A DNA stretch of 64,000 nt from an uncultured Eubacteriales bacterium (GCA_900545925.1 URAZ01000008.1:30284-94283); one strand, 5' to 3'; shown: positions 23,122 to 31,560, counted from the first letter of the stretch. Notes: generated by a model not told the origin, from the letters alone. Numbers and translations: made by a program.

Positions 23122-23199
23122 GAATAAATTACCCTCCTTGTAACTACGAAACCTTGTTTCGTTGCCGAATTCAGCTTACCAATAAACGAGGGTGAAACG

Positions 23200-23796
23200 T
23201 TACTTGGAGTACAATTCGACGATCAGATTTTCTGCAATCTCGAAGTCAATATCGTCTCTTGCGGGCAGTGCGATAACCTTGCCGCTGAGGGTGTTCTTGT
23301 CTCTTTCCAGCCACTTCGGGGCTGCGACGAAGGCGTCGTCTTCCTTCATCTTCTTGAAGCGGGTGGTGGAGCAGCTGTTTTCGCAGACGGCGATGACGTC
23401 GCCGACATTGACCGTGTAGGACGGGATGTTGACGCGCTTGCCGTTGACGGTGTAGTGGCCGTGGTTGACCAGCTGACGGGCCTCGCGGCGCGTGGAAGCA
23501 TAGCCAAGACGGTAAACAACGTTGTCCAGTCTGCGCTCGACGAGGCTCAGCAGATTCTCGCCGGTGTTGCCCTTCATGCTCTCGGCCTTCTCATAGAGCG
23601 TGTGGAACTGCTTCTCGAGAATGCCGTACACGAATTTGACCTTCTGCTTTTCGGTCAGCTGCGTGCCGTACTCAGACTTCTTGGTTCTTCTTTTGCCGCC
23701 GGGATTGCGGTTGGACTGCTTGGAGTAGCCCATGGCTGCAGGAGAAACGCCGAGCGTTCTGCAGCGCTTCAGAACAGGCTGTGTATTCTTTGCCAT
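23200..23796 (-). CDS. rpsD: 30S ribosomal protein S4
   Basis: 198 residues with the S4 RNA-binding domain (LDNVVYRLGYASTRREARQLVNHGHYTVNGKRV region). The N-terminus MAKNTQPVLKRCRTLGVSP lacks the CXXC zinc pairs, so this is the zinc-free form. S4 represses the alpha operon in other bacteria; the larger rpsD-rpoA spacer with its palindrome could be relevant, but B. subtilis-type S4 control usually acts elsewhere. Confidence 0.97.
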   Translation of the reverse strand: MAKNTQPVLKRCRTLGVSPAAMGYSKQSNRNPGGKRRTKKSEYGTQLTEKQKVKFVYGILEKQFHTLYEKAESMKGNTGENLLSLVERRLDNVVYRLGYASTRREARQLVNHGHYTVNGKRVNIPSYTVNVGDVIAVCENSCSTTRFKKMKEDDAFVAAPKWLERDKNTLSGKVIALPARDDIDFEIAENLIVELYSK

Positions 23797-23814
23797 ATCA
23801 ATTCTCCTCCTTCA

Positions 23815-24213
23815 TCAAACGCGGCGGCGCTTGGGCGGACGGCAGCCGTTGTGCGGGATCGGGGTAACGTCCTTGATGAGCGTGACCTCGAGGCCTGCGG
23901 ACTGCAGCGCGCGGATCGCGGATTCACGGCCCTGGCCGGGGCCCTTGACGAAGACTTCAACAGTCTTCAGACCATAGTTTTCCACAGCTGCCTTTGCAGC
24001 GGTCTCTGCGACCATCTGCGCGGCGTACGGGGTGGACTTTCTGCTGCCGCGGAAGCCGAGGCCGCCGGAGGAAGCCCAGGACAGGGCGTTGCCGCTGGCG
24101 TCGGTCACGGTGACCATGGTGTTGTTAAAGGACGAGCGGATATGCACGGCGCCCTTTTCGATCGTCTTGCGCTCACGACGGCGCTTGACAACTTTCTTTA
24201 CTGCTTTAGCCAT
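23815..24213 (-). CDS. rpsK: 30S ribosomal protein S11
   Basis: 132 residues. ENYGLKTVEVFVKGPGQGRESAIRAL and the invariant C-terminus HNGCRPPKRRRV identify S11, which lies on the platform of the 30S subunit near the mRNA exit. Fourteen bases after rpsM, with a GGAGG binding site. Confidence 0.97.
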   Translation of the reverse strand: MAKAVKKVVKRRRERKTIEKGAVHIRSSFNNTMVTVTDASGNALSWASSGGLGFRGSRKSTPYAAQMVAETAAKAAVENYGLKTVEVFVKGPGQGRESAIRALQSAGLEVTLIKDVTPIPHNGCRPPKRRRV

Positions 24214-24227
24214 TTACATATCCCTCC

Positions 24228-24596
24228 TTACTTCTTCTTATTCGCAATGGTCTTCTTCGGGCCCTTGCGTGTACGGGCGTTGGTCTTGGTTCTCTGGCCA
24301 TGAACAGGCAGGCCACGGCGATGACGGACGCCGCGATAGCAGCCGATCTCCGTCAGGCGCTTGATGTTCAGCGCAACCTCACGGCGGAGGTCGCCCTCGA
24401 TGGTGAAGTGCTTGTCAATCACTTCACGAAGTGCGGATTCCTGATCCTCAGTCAGATCCTTCACGCGGATATCCGGGTCGATCTGGGCCATTTCCAGGAT
24501 CTTCTTTGCACTTGTTCTGCCAATACCGTAGATATAGGTCAAACCGATCTCGATTCGCTTCTCACGGGGCAGGTCAATACCAGCAATACGTGCCAT
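24228..24596 (-). CDS. rpsM: 30S ribosomal protein S13
   Basis: 122 residues, MARIAGIDLPREKRIEIGLTYIYGIG at the start and RGVRHRRGLPVHGQRTKTNART near the end, both invariant in S13. It sits at the 30S head and contacts the P-site tRNA and the 50S subunit. Confidence 0.97.
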   Translation of the reverse strand: MARIAGIDLPREKRIEIGLTYIYGIGRTSAKKILEMAQIDPDIRVKDLTEDQESALREVIDKHFTIEGDLRREVALNIKRLTEIGCYRGVRHRRGLPVHGQRTKTNARTRKGPKKTIANKKK

Positions 24597-24616
24597 TTAC
24601 TTCAGAGCACCTCCTA

Positions 24617-24730
24617 TTAACCTTGTCTCTGCTTATGCTTCGGGTTTTCGCAAATAACCATAACACGGCCCTTGCGCTTGATGATCTTGCACTTTTCGCA
24701 CATGGGCTTCACGGACGGTCTTACTTTCAT
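24617..24730 (-). CDS. rpmJ: 50S ribosomal protein L36 (zinc form)
   Basis: A 37-residue gene read directly from the sequence. It starts MKVRPSVKPMCEKC and keeps Cys11, Cys14, Cys27 and His32, the zinc set of the C+ form. Between infA and rpsM as expected. A typical 37-residue length. Confidence 0.95.
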   Translation of the reverse strand: MKVRPSVKPMCEKCKIIKRKGRVMVICENPKHKQRQG

Positions 24731-24760
24731 ACTGTTAACCTCCATTGAGACCTCAAGTCT

Positions 24761-24979
24761 CTATTTACTTCTCCATGTGATCCTTCCTCTGGTCAGATCG
24801 TACGGCGACATTTGCACCGTGACCTTATCACCGGGCAGGATCTTGATAAAGTTCATCCGGAGCTTGCCGGAAATGTGTGCCAAAATGGTGTGCCCACCGC
24901 CGATATCGACGGAGAACATGGCATTCGGCAGTGCATCGGTAACGATGCCCTCAAGTTCGATTACGTCGTCTTTTGCCAA
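24761..24979 (-). CDS. infA: Translation initiation factor IF-1, TTG start
   Basis: 72 residues of an S1/OB fold: AKDDVIELEGIVTDALPNAM, then FIKILPGDKVTVQMSPYDLTRGRI. No ATG exists at the N-terminus. TTG at 24979 gives the normal start (Met-AKDDVIE) with AAGGGGG ten bases upstream; TTG at 24985 directly abuts the stop of the KOW gene and adds two residues. Either way a TTG is used, so expression probably depends on coupling to the gene upstream. Confidence 0.93.
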   Translation of the reverse strand: MAKDDVIELEGIVTDALPNAMFSVDIGGGHTILAHISGKLRMNFIKILPGDKVTVQMSPYDLTRGRITWRSK

Positions 24980-24985
24980 GATCAA

Positions 24986-25270
24986 TTAACCCCCTTGGTT
25001 TTGACTTTGTTTTTGGCCGAAGCTGGCCAATTCTTTTCGTAATTCGCTATTGAGTACCTTCTCGCCGTTGCGAATTTTCTCGGCGATTCGTGACTCCGTC
25101 CGAGGTACCTGTTCAACATGCTTGCGCTTTTTGCGCTTTGGCTTCTCCAGCTTGCGGCTCTTGCCGTCAGCGAGATAGACATACTGCTCATCCGTGTCGA
25201 TCACATAGAACAGCTGTCCTTTATCCCGCCCGGCCTTTGAGACGATCAGGCTTGATTTGTCAACTTCCAT
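24986..25270 (-). CDS. KOW-domain RNA-binding protein
   Basis: 94 residues. The N-terminal half (VSKAGRDKGQLFYVIDTDEQYVYLADG) is a KOW-type fold like the L14e/L27e ribosomal proteins; the C-terminal half is strongly basic (EKPKRKKRKHVEQ). This small gene is regularly found between map and infA in Clostridia, and ribosome association is assumed but not shown. Three bases after map; its stop abuts a candidate infA start codon. Confidence 0.82.
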   Translation of the reverse strand: MEVDKSSLIVSKAGRDKGQLFYVIDTDEQYVYLADGKSRKLEKPKRKKRKHVEQVPRTESRIAEKIRNGEKVLNSELRKELASFGQKQSQNQGG

Positions 25271-25273
25271 ATC

Positions 25274-26029
25274 TTACAGGCCCTCTGTAACGGTGAGGAT
25301 TTCCGGCTCGCCGTCGGTAATCAGGATCGAGTTTTCATAGTGCGCCGCAAGCTTGCCATCGGCAGTTACAGTCGTCCAACCGTCCTTCAGGACCCGTACA
25401 TCGTACGAACCCTGCGTGACCATCGGCTCGATTGCCAGGGTCATGCCTTTGACCATACGCGGGCCTCTGCCGGGGGAACCGTAATTTGGGACCTCCGGTT
25501 CTTCGTGCATTTTTTCGCCGACGCCGTGCCCGACAAATGCGCGGACAACGCCAAATCCATGGCTTTCCACATATGTCTGCACTGCGTGGCCGATGTCGGA
25601 GATCCGGTTGCCCTGACGTGCAAATTTGATTCCCTCGTAGAAACTCTGTTCTGTTACCGTAATGAGCTTCTGCGCCGTGGGGGAGATTGCCCCACATGCG
25701 AAAGTAGCGGCACAGTCACCAGTAAAACCGCCCCATGTCGCACCCACGTCCACCGAGACGATATCACCCTCCTTGAGCACCCGGTTGCCCGGAATGCCGT
25801 GGATGATGACCTCGTTGACGGAGATGCAGGTGCTGGCCGGGAAGCCCCCGTAGCCGAGGAACGTCGGTTTTGCTCCCTGCGACAGGATAAATTCGTATAC
25901 CGCCTTGTCGATCTGTTTGGTCGTTACGCCCGGCCTTACCATTTCGCCTGCCAAAGCACGCGCTGCCGCGGTAATTTTACAGGCCTTGCGCATAATCACC
26001 AGTTCGCGCTCATTTTTAACTGGAATCAT
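25274..26029 (-). CDS. map: Methionine aminopeptidase, type I
   Basis: 251 residues. Removes the initiator Met from new proteins. The metal ligands are visible: HGIPGN, SVDVGATWGGFTGDCA (two Asp), GHGVGEKMHEEPEVPNYG (His) and AIEPM (Glu), then ENSILIT with the last Glu. The open frame extends 82 codons further upstream, but that part overlaps adk in another frame; the ATG at 26029, one base after the adk stop, is the real start. Confidence 0.96.
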   Translation of the reverse strand: MIPVKNERELVIMRKACKITAAARALAGEMVRPGVTTKQIDKAVYEFILSQGAKPTFLGYGGFPASTCISVNEVIIHGIPGNRVLKEGDIVSVDVGATWGGFTGDCAATFACGAISPTAQKLITVTEQSFYEGIKFARQGNRISDIGHAVQTYVESHGFGVVRAFVGHGVGEKMHEEPEVPNYGSPGRGPRMVKGMTLAIEPMVTQGSYDVRVLKDGWTTVTADGKLAAHYENSILITDGEPEILTVTEGL

Positions 26030-26030
26030 G

Positions 26031-26663
26031 TTATTCACCCAATGCTGCCAGAATGTCTCTGGTCGCATGTTCAATGGGCTGGTTGCCTTCCACCAGCTTG
26101 AGATTGCCGAGTTTCTTGTAGAAGTCCTTGAGCGGCTCTGTCTCGGCGTGGAACACCTTGAGTCTGTTCTTGACCGTCTCCGGCGCATCGTCCTTGCGGA
26201 CGGTAAGCGGAGCGCCGCACAGATCGCAGATGCCGTCAACCTTCGGCGGGTTCGCAGCGATGTGGAAGCTTGCACCGCAGCTGCCGCAGACGCGGCGGCC
26301 GGTCATGCGCGCTTCGATCACCTCGTCGGCAATCTCAATGGACACGACTGCATCAAAATGGATGCCCGCTGCTTCCAGCGCCTCGGCCTGCGGGATCGTG
26401 CGGGGGACTCCATCCAGGATGAAGCCGTTCGCACAGTCCGCGCGGGCGACCCGCTCACGGACGATGCCGATGATGACATCGTCCGGAACGAGTTTGCCAG
26501 CGTCCATGAAGCTTTTGGCCTTCAGGCCGGTTTCGGTTCCGTTTTTGATTGCTTCTCGAAGAATATTGCCGGTGGAAATGGTGGGGATATTCAGCTTCTT
26601 GCTGATGATCTCCGCCTGTGTGCCTTTTCCGGCACCGGGAGCACCCAAAAGAATCAGCTTCAT
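26031..26663 (-). CDS. adk: Adenylate kinase
   Basis: 210 residues: ATP + AMP to 2 ADP. P-loop GAPGAGKGTQ at residues 7-16, AMP site around GFILDGVPRT, and a LID domain with a four-Cys zinc site (CGSCG and CDLCG), typical for Gram-positives. ATG 26663 has GGAGG eight bases upstream; the longer frame from 26678 starts inside secY. Spc operon position after secY is standard. Confidence 0.97.
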   Translation of the reverse strand: MKLILLGAPGAGKGTQAEIISKKLNIPTISTGNILREAIKNGTETGLKAKSFMDAGKLVPDDVIIGIVRERVARADCANGFILDGVPRTIPQAEALEAAGIHFDAVVSIEIADEVIEARMTGRRVCGSCGASFHIAANPPKVDGICDLCGAPLTVRKDDAPETVKNRLKVFHAETEPLKDFYKKLGNLKLVEGNQPIEHATRDILAALGE

Positions 26664-26678
26664 AGCATCTTCCTCCAA

Positions 26679-27965
26679 TTACTCCAGGAAGCCTTTGTAG
26701 TGACGCATCAGCATCTGAGCCTCCAGGCTCTTGACCGTCTCAAGCGCAACACCAACGACGATGATGACGGACGTGCCGCCAACCGCGAGGGAGGTGTTCT
26801 TGATGATGATGCCGACAATGATCGGCAGGATTGCGACGATCGCCAGATACAGAGCGCCAAAGAGCGTGATCTTGTTGATAACCTTCAGGATGAAGTCCGA
26901 GGTCGGCTTGCCCGGGCGGAAGCCAGGGATGAAGCCGCCGTTCTTCTTGAGGTTATTGGCGATTTCGATCGGGTTGAACTGAATCGTTGCATAGAAGTAG
27001 CTGAACGCAATGATCAGCAGGAAGTAGCAGACGATGTAGAATGCGCTCCTCGTGTCGAAGATATAGGTGTTCATCCAGGTCCAGAAGGAACTGCTGCCGG
27101 TGCCGGTGAACGCGATGATCGTCGCGGGCAGAGTCGCAATGGACTGTGCGAAGATGATCGGCAGAACGCCGGACATGTTGACCTTGATCGGCAGGAACGT
27201 GCTCTGACCGCCGTACATCTTGCGTCCGACCACGCGCTTGGCGTACTGGACGGGGATTCTGCGTTCGGAGTTCGTGATGAACACGATGAATACAACGATC
27301 AACAGCATACCGATCACCAGCAGAATCGCGGTGTACCACTTGATCGCGCCGGAGGACAGCGAGGAGACGAGCGTGCTGATGAGCGACGGGATACGGGAAA
27401 TGATACCTGCGAACAGGATCATCGAGATGCCGTTGCCGATGCCGAACTGGTCAATCTGCTCGCCCATCCACATCAGGAAGGACGCGCCGGCCATGAAGGT
27501 CACGACGATGACAAGGCCTGCAAGGAAGCCAGTCTCGTTGAGCAGGTTGTAGTTCTTAAGCATCACATAGTAGGCAAAGCCCATCAGAAGAGCAAGGCCG
27601 ACCGTGGTGTAGCGGGTGATGCGCTGGATCTTCTTCTGGCCTTCTTCGCCGCCCTCCTTGGCAAGACGCTCAAGGGCAGGAATGGCGATGGCAAGAAGTT
27701 CAATGATAATGGATGCGTTGATATACGGCTGGATACCGATGGCGAAGATCGTCGCCTGCGAGAACGCAGAACCGGACATCGCGTTATACAGGCCCAGAAC
27801 CGTACCGGACAACTGCTGCGAGAAATAGGTCGCCAACTCGGTCACGTTAACATAGGGAACGGGAACGCAGGCGCCCAGACGATAGATCAAAAGGACAAAC
27901 AGCGTAAAGAGGATCTTCTTGCGAAGTTCGGGGATCTTCCACGCGTTACGGAGTGTTGTAAACAC
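26679..27965 (-). CDS. secY: Protein translocase subunit SecY
   Basis: 428 residues with ten hydrophobic segments; the SecYEG channel for protein export. The start FTTLRNAWKIPELRKKILFTL and the loop GMAIAIPALERL-like stretch are standard. The start codon is GTG at 27965, placed immediately after the rplO stop (TAA GTG) with GAGGTGG as the binding site, so translation is coupled to L15. Loops near residues 245 and 345 would contact the ribosome. Confidence 0.97.
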   Translation of the reverse strand: MFTTLRNAWKIPELRKKILFTLFVLLIYRLGACVPVPYVNVTELATYFSQQLSGTVLGLYNAMSGSAFSQATIFAIGIQPYINASIIIELLAIAIPALERLAKEGGEEGQKKIQRITRYTTVGLALLMGFAYYVMLKNYNLLNETGFLAGLVIVVTFMAGASFLMWMGEQIDQFGIGNGISMILFAGIISRIPSLISTLVSSLSSGAIKWYTAILLVIGMLLIVVFIVFITNSERRIPVQYAKRVVGRKMYGGQSTFLPIKVNMSGVLPIIFAQSIATLPATIIAFTGTGSSSFWTWMNTYIFDTRSAFYIVCYFLLIIAFSYFYATIQFNPIEIANNLKKNGGFIPGFRPGKPTSDFILKVINKITLFGALYLAIVAILPIIVGIIIKNTSLAVGGTSVIIVVGVALETVKSLEAQMLMRHYKGFLE

Positions 27966-28406
27966 TTACACCACCTCGGCCTTTCCGCCCGCCTTTTCGA
28001 TTTTTTCCTTGGCAGACTCCGAGAAGGCAGCAGCCTTCACGGTGACCTTCTTGGAAACGCTGCCGTTGCCAAGAACCTTCAGACCGTACTTGCAATCGTG
28101 CAGAATGCCTTTTTCGATCAGAGCAGCCGCGTCAACGACCGCACCGTCTTCAAACTTGTTGAGAACCGCGACGTTCACAGCCGTCAGGGGCTCAGCGAAG
28201 ATGTTGTTGAAACCGCGCTTCGGGATGCGGCGAGCCAGAGGCATCTGGCCGCCTTCAAAGCCGATGCGGAGTTTGCCGCCCGAACGAGCCTTCTGGCCCT
28301 TGTGTCCGCGGCCTGCGGTCTTGCCGTTGCCAGTGCCGGTGCCACGGCCCTTGCGCTTATTCACATGGGTAGAACCCATAACCGGAGCAAGTTCATGTAA
28401 ATTCAT
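27966..28406 (-). CDS. rplO: 50S ribosomal protein L15
   Basis: 146 residues. The basic, glycine-rich start (NKRKGRGTGTGNGKTAGRGHKGQKARSGG region) penetrates the 23S rRNA; the C-terminal domain ends KIEKAGGKAEVV. Its stop codon directly adjoins the secY start. Confidence 0.97.
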   Translation of the reverse strand: MNLHELAPVMGSTHVNKRKGRGTGTGNGKTAGRGHKGQKARSGGKLRIGFEGGQMPLARRIPKRGFNNIFAEPLTAVNVAVLNKFEDGAVVDAAALIEKGILHDCKYGLKVLGNGSVSKKVTVKAAAFSESAKEKIEKAGGKAEVV

Positions 28407-28419
28407 CTACTTGTCCTCC

Positions 28420-28602
28420 TTATTGTTCTTCCGTGACCTGCAGCAGATAGCCGATCTTTGCGATCTTGCCGCGAGTCTGGGTGTTGTCAGGCTGAACAGT
28501 TTCCTGACCGATCTTGCGCAGACCGAGGGAATGCGCGGTCGCAATGTGCTTTTCAAGACGGCCGTTCAGGCTCTTGACAAGCTTAATTCTAAGATTCGCC
28601 AT
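28420..28602 (-). CDS. rpmD: 50S ribosomal protein L30
   Basis: 60 residues, MANLRIKLVKSLNGRLEKH with the LGLRKIGQETVQPDN core. It is the short bacterial form. Confidence 0.95.
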   Translation of the reverse strand: MANLRIKLVKSLNGRLEKHIATAHSLGLRKIGQETVQPDNTQTRGKIAKIGYLLQVTEEQ

Positions 28603-28614
28603 TTTGAGCCCTCC

Positions 28615-29133
28615 TTAACCGACGATGTCTTCCACGTTCTTGCCTCTGATGCGCGCAACTTCCGCTGCGTCGCGCAGAGAGGTCAGACCCTGCATCGTTG
28701 CCTTGACAACGTTCTGCGGGTTGTTCGAGCGCAGGCACTTTGCACGAATGTTGGAAATGCCGACTGCTTCCATGACAGCACGGACAGCGCCGCCGGCGAT
28801 GATGCCGGTGCCTTCGGGAGCCGGCTTCAGCATGACGCGGCCAGCACCGAATTCGCCGATGATGTCGTGCGGAATCGTGGTGCCTTCGAGCGTGATCTTG
28901 ACCATGTTCTTCTTCGCGTCAGCAATGCCCTTCAGGATTGCTTCGGAAACTTCAGCGGCTTTGCCGAGGCCGTAGCCAACGGTGCCCTTGCCGTCGCCGA
29001 CAACAACCAGAGCGGAGAACTTCATGACACGGCCGCCCTTGACGGTCTTGGAAACGCGGTTCAGGTAAACGACCTTTTCGATCATTTCCGGGCCATTGTC
29101 TTCCTTGGGTGCGCGATCTCTATTGTAAGCCAT
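28615..29133 (-). CDS. rpsE: 30S ribosomal protein S5
   Basis: 172 residues. The double-stranded RNA-binding N-terminal half has VVYLNRVSKTVKGGR and FSALVVVGDGKGTVGYGLGKA; GTGIIAGGAVRAVMEAVGI marks the C-terminal half. The loop positions linked to spectinomycin resistance look wild type. Confidence 0.97.
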   Translation of the reverse strand: MAYNRDRAPKEDNGPEMIEKVVYLNRVSKTVKGGRVMKFSALVVVGDGKGTVGYGLGKAAEVSEAILKGIADAKKNMVKITLEGTTIPHDIIGEFGAGRVMLKPAPEGTGIIAGGAVRAVMEAVGISNIRAKCLRSNNPQNVVKATMQGLTSLRDAAEVARIRGKNVEDIVG

Positions 29134-29150
29134 TGTTCATCCTCCTCCGA

Positions 29151-29510
29151 TTAGAATTCCAGGCCGCCTTCGCGGGCGCCTTCGGCAAGCTCTGCCACAC
29201 GACCATGGTAGATATAACCGCCACGATCGAACACGACAGTGTCGATGCCCTTTGCCTTAGCGCGTTCTGCAACCAGCTTGCCGACCTTGCGGGCAGCTTC
29301 CTTGTTGCCGGTGGCGCCTTCAAAATCCTTCTCATTGGAAGCGGCGGCAACGAGCGTAACGCCGTTGACGTCGTCGATGATCTGTGCGTAGATGTTGGCG
29401 TTGCTGCGGTAGACGTTCAGGCGGGGCCGTTCGGGCGTGCCGGAGATCTTACCGCGAACGCGGGTATGACGCTTCATACGCTGAGCGTTCTTATCAAATG
29501 TTTTCACCAT
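29151..29510 (-). CDS. rplR: 50S ribosomal protein L18
   Basis: 119 residues; binds 5S rRNA. RLNVYRSNANIYAQIIDD and FDRGGYIYHGRVAELAEGAREGGLEF (read in part) are characteristic. Confidence 0.97.
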   Translation of the reverse strand: MVKTFDKNAQRMKRHTRVRGKISGTPERPRLNVYRSNANIYAQIIDDVNGVTLVAAASNEKDFEGATGNKEAARKVGKLVAERAKAKGIDTVVFDRGGYIYHGRVAELAEGAREGGLEF

Positions 29511-29527
29511 AATGGCACACCTCCTAA

Positions 29528-30073
29528 TTACTTCTTACCGCCGGCCTTGCCCTCTTTGTGGCGAATGGTCTCAGTGGCGTACTTGATGCCCTTGCCCTTG
29601 TAAGGCTCGGGAGGTCTCTTGCCTCTGACGTTCGCTGCAAACTGGCCGACCTTCTGCTTGTCGATGCCGTTGATGACGACCTTGTTGGGAGCCGGGACAT
29701 CGATTGTGATGCCTTCGATCTCTTCCATGGTGACAAGGTGGGAATAGCCGAGGTTCATGACGAGTTTGTTGCCTTCCTTGCTGGCCTTGTAGCCAACGCC
29801 GTTGATCTCGAGTTCCTTCTTGAAGCCATCGGTCACGCCGACAACCATGTCATGGATCAGGCTGCGGGTCAGGCCGTGCAGGCTCTTGTGCAGCTTATCC
29901 TCGGACGGACGGCCGACATGAATCACATTGCCTTCGACCTTGATGATCATCTCCGGGCGCATCGTCTGTGTCAGTGTGCCCTTGGGGCCCTTTACGGTAA
30001 CGACGTTCGGCTCCGCGACGGAAACCTCGACGCCTGCAGGGATGGTAACGGGCATTCTACCAATTCTAGACAT
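29528..30073 (-). CDS. rplF: 50S ribosomal protein L6
   Basis: 181 residues with the two tandem L6 folds: MSRIGRMPVTIPAGV at the start, GVGYKASKEGNKLVMNLGYSH in the middle and PPEPYKGKGIKY before a basic tail. It lies near the factor-binding site and sarcin-ricin loop. Confidence 0.97.
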   Translation of the reverse strand: MSRIGRMPVTIPAGVEVSVAEPNVVTVKGPKGTLTQTMRPEMIIKVEGNVIHVGRPSEDKLHKSLHGLTRSLIHDMVVGVTDGFKKELEINGVGYKASKEGNKLVMNLGYSHLVTMEEIEGITIDVPAPNKVVINGIDKQKVGQFAANVRGKRPPEPYKGKGIKYATETIRHKEGKAGGKK

Positions 30074-30088
30074 TGTTCAATACCCTCC

Positions 30089-30487
30089 TTACCATACGAA
30101 TGCCAGGACTTCGCCGCCGACATGGTTCGCACGCGCTGTCTTGTCGGTCATGACGCCCTTGGACGTGGAAATAATTGCGATGCCGAGACCCTTCAGGACT
30201 CTGGGCAGTTCGTCAGCGCCGGCGTAGACACGCAGGCCGGGCTTAGAGACACGGCGCAGGCCGCTGATGACCTTTTCCTTACCGGCAAGGTACTTCAGCT
30301 GGATGCGGATGACGCCCTGGGTGCCGTCCTCGACGACTTCGTAACTCTTGATGTAGCCTTCGTCGAGCAGGATCTTTGCGATGGCCTTCTTCAGGTTGGA
30401 AGCGGGCACATCAACGGATTCGTGCTTTGCCGTGTTTGCATTGCGGATGCGCGTCAGCATATCGGCAACGGGATCAGTGATTTGCAT
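30089..30487 (-). CDS. rpsH: 30S ribosomal protein S8
   Basis: 132 residues, MQITDPVADMLTRIRNANTAKH at the start and ISTSKGVMTDKTARANHVGGEVLAFVW at the end (both shortened here in importance only). It binds the central domain of 16S rRNA and is the spc operon repressor in E. coli. It is preceded by the 315-base hairpin-rich gap, the only large gap in the spc part. Confidence 0.96.
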   Translation of the reverse strand: MQITDPVADMLTRIRNANTAKHESVDVPASNLKKAIAKILLDEGYIKSYEVVEDGTQGVIRIQLKYLAGKEKVISGLRRVSKPGLRVYAGADELPRVLKGLGIAIISTSKGVMTDKTARANHVGGEVLAFVW

Positions 30488-30802
30488 GGTTTGTTCCTCC
30501 TAGTTTGAAGTTACCGCATTGCGGTTTTGGTGGCGAGGTATCACGACTAATCCTTGCTGCCGGCCGGAGCCGACCCGATTAACCGTGACCTTTCGCCATC
30601 CATACTTTTATCGTTGGAGGGCGGCTCTCACCGCCCTGGCGATAACAAAGAAAGTTGTAGGCTTTCGCCCTTCCTCACTCCCCCACCCTCTCAGTCTTCT
30701 GAGGGCAGATTGGTGAAGATCTTCGTGCAAGGCAAGGTCTGAGTGCGCCGGCGTACTTTGTGTACGCCAAGCGCTCAGAAACGCAGCATTGCGCGAAAAG
30801 AT
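30488..30802. other. Hairpin-rich insertion between rpsN and rpsH
   Basis: Elsewhere in this operon gaps are mostly 0-34 bases. This 315-base gap holds three structures: a terminal-inverted-repeat element at 30712-30807, a hairpin CCCTC-TCAG...CTGAGGG at 30686-30705, and a hairpin at 30608-30645 (TTATCG/CGATAA enclosing AGGGCGG/CCGCCCT). No T-runs of terminator type and no gene are seen. Confidence 0.7.
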
Positions 30803-30807
30803 TTACC
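30712..30807. repeat. Small inverted-repeat element abutting rpsN
   Basis: Ends GGTGAAGATCTTCGTGCAA (30712-30730) and TTGCGCGAAAAGATTTACC (30789-30807) are complementary at 14 of 19 positions. Inside, TCTGAG...CTCAGA and GGCGTAC/GTACGCC continue the fold, so the whole 96 bases form one long imperfect hairpin. The right end covers the rpsN stop codon. MITE-like by structure; no second copy was found in this window. Confidence 0.55.
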
Positions 30808-30988
30808 AAGACGCCTTTCTGACTCCGGGGATCTGGCCCTTGTAAGCCAGTTCGCGGAAGCAGATACGGCAGACGCCGTAGTCACGCAGATAAGCATGAG
30901 GACGGCCGCAGATCTTGCAGCGGTTATAGTAACGGGTGGAGAACTTGGGTTCTTCCTTCTGCTTGAGAATCATTGCTTTTCTTGCCAT
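30803..30988 (-). CDS. rpsN: 30S ribosomal protein S14, zinc type
   Basis: 61 residues. Cys24, Cys27, Cys40 and Cys43 (CKIC, CRIC) form the zinc site of the short C+ S14, and the end GVRKASW is canonical. ATG 30988 follows rplE by 16 bases. The stop lies within the end of the adjoining inverted-repeat element, but the protein end is intact. Confidence 0.96.
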   Translation of the reverse strand: MARKAMILKQKEEPKFSTRYYNRCKICGRPHAYLRDYGVCRICFRELAYKGQIPGVRKASW

Positions 30989-31004
30989 TACCGGTATCCT
31001 CCAA

Positions 31005-31544
31005 TCAAGCGTAGAACGGAGCGCCAACCATGGTCAGCAACTCTTTGGCTTCTTCGTCGGTGGTCGCGGTGGTGCAGATGCAGATGTCCATGCCGCGGAT
31101 CTTATCGACCTTGTCGTACTCGATTTCCGGGAAGATCAGCTGTTCCTTGAGGCCGAACGCGTAATTGCCGCGGCCGTCGAAGGAGTTGGGGTTGATGCCG
31201 CGGAAGTCGCGGACACGGGGCAGGGCCACGTTGAACAGACGGTCGAGGAACTCCCACATGCGATCGCCGCGGAGCGTGACCTTGACACCGACAGTCTCGC
31301 CTTCACGAACCTTGAAGTTCGCAACGGACTTACGGGCCTTGGTGGTGATGGGCTTCTGGCCGGTGATGGTGGCGATGTCCTTGCAGATGGCCTCGATTTC
31401 CTTGGCGTTGCCCTTGGATTCGCCGCAGCCAACGTTGACGATGACCTTGCTCAGCTTCGGGATCTGCATCACGGACTTATATTGGAACTTGTTCATGAGA
31501 GCAGGAGCGATCTCTTCCGTGTACTTTACTTTCAGTCTAGCCAT
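31005..31544 (-). CDS. rplE: 50S ribosomal protein L5
   Basis: 179 residues, 5S rRNA-binding protein of the central protuberance. MARLKVKYTEEIAPALM, KAIVNVGCGES-like strand, and NFKVREGETVGVKVTLRG are typical; ends TTDEEAKELLTMVGAPF. Confidence 0.97.
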   Translation of the reverse strand: MARLKVKYTEEIAPALMNKFQYKSVMQIPKLSKVIVNVGCGESKGNAKEIEAICKDIATITGQKPITTKARKSVANFKVREGETVGVKVTLRGDRMWEFLDRLFNVALPRVRDFRGINPNSFDGRGNYAFGLKEQLIFPEIEYDKVDKIRGMDICICTTATTDEEAKELLTMVGAPFYA

Positions 31545-31560
31545 GTTTCAATCCTCCCTC

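Noticed and set aside
26030..26275. N-terminal extension of map by 82 codons.
   Set aside because: It overlaps adk in another frame, is Arg/Ser-rich nonsense and no methionine aminopeptidase of this type has it; the ATG at 26029 fits the family.
25905..28400. An 831-codon plus-strand open frame across map, adk, secY and rplO.
   Set aside because: Antisense shadow of four well-identified genes, with no ribosome binding site and low-complexity translation.
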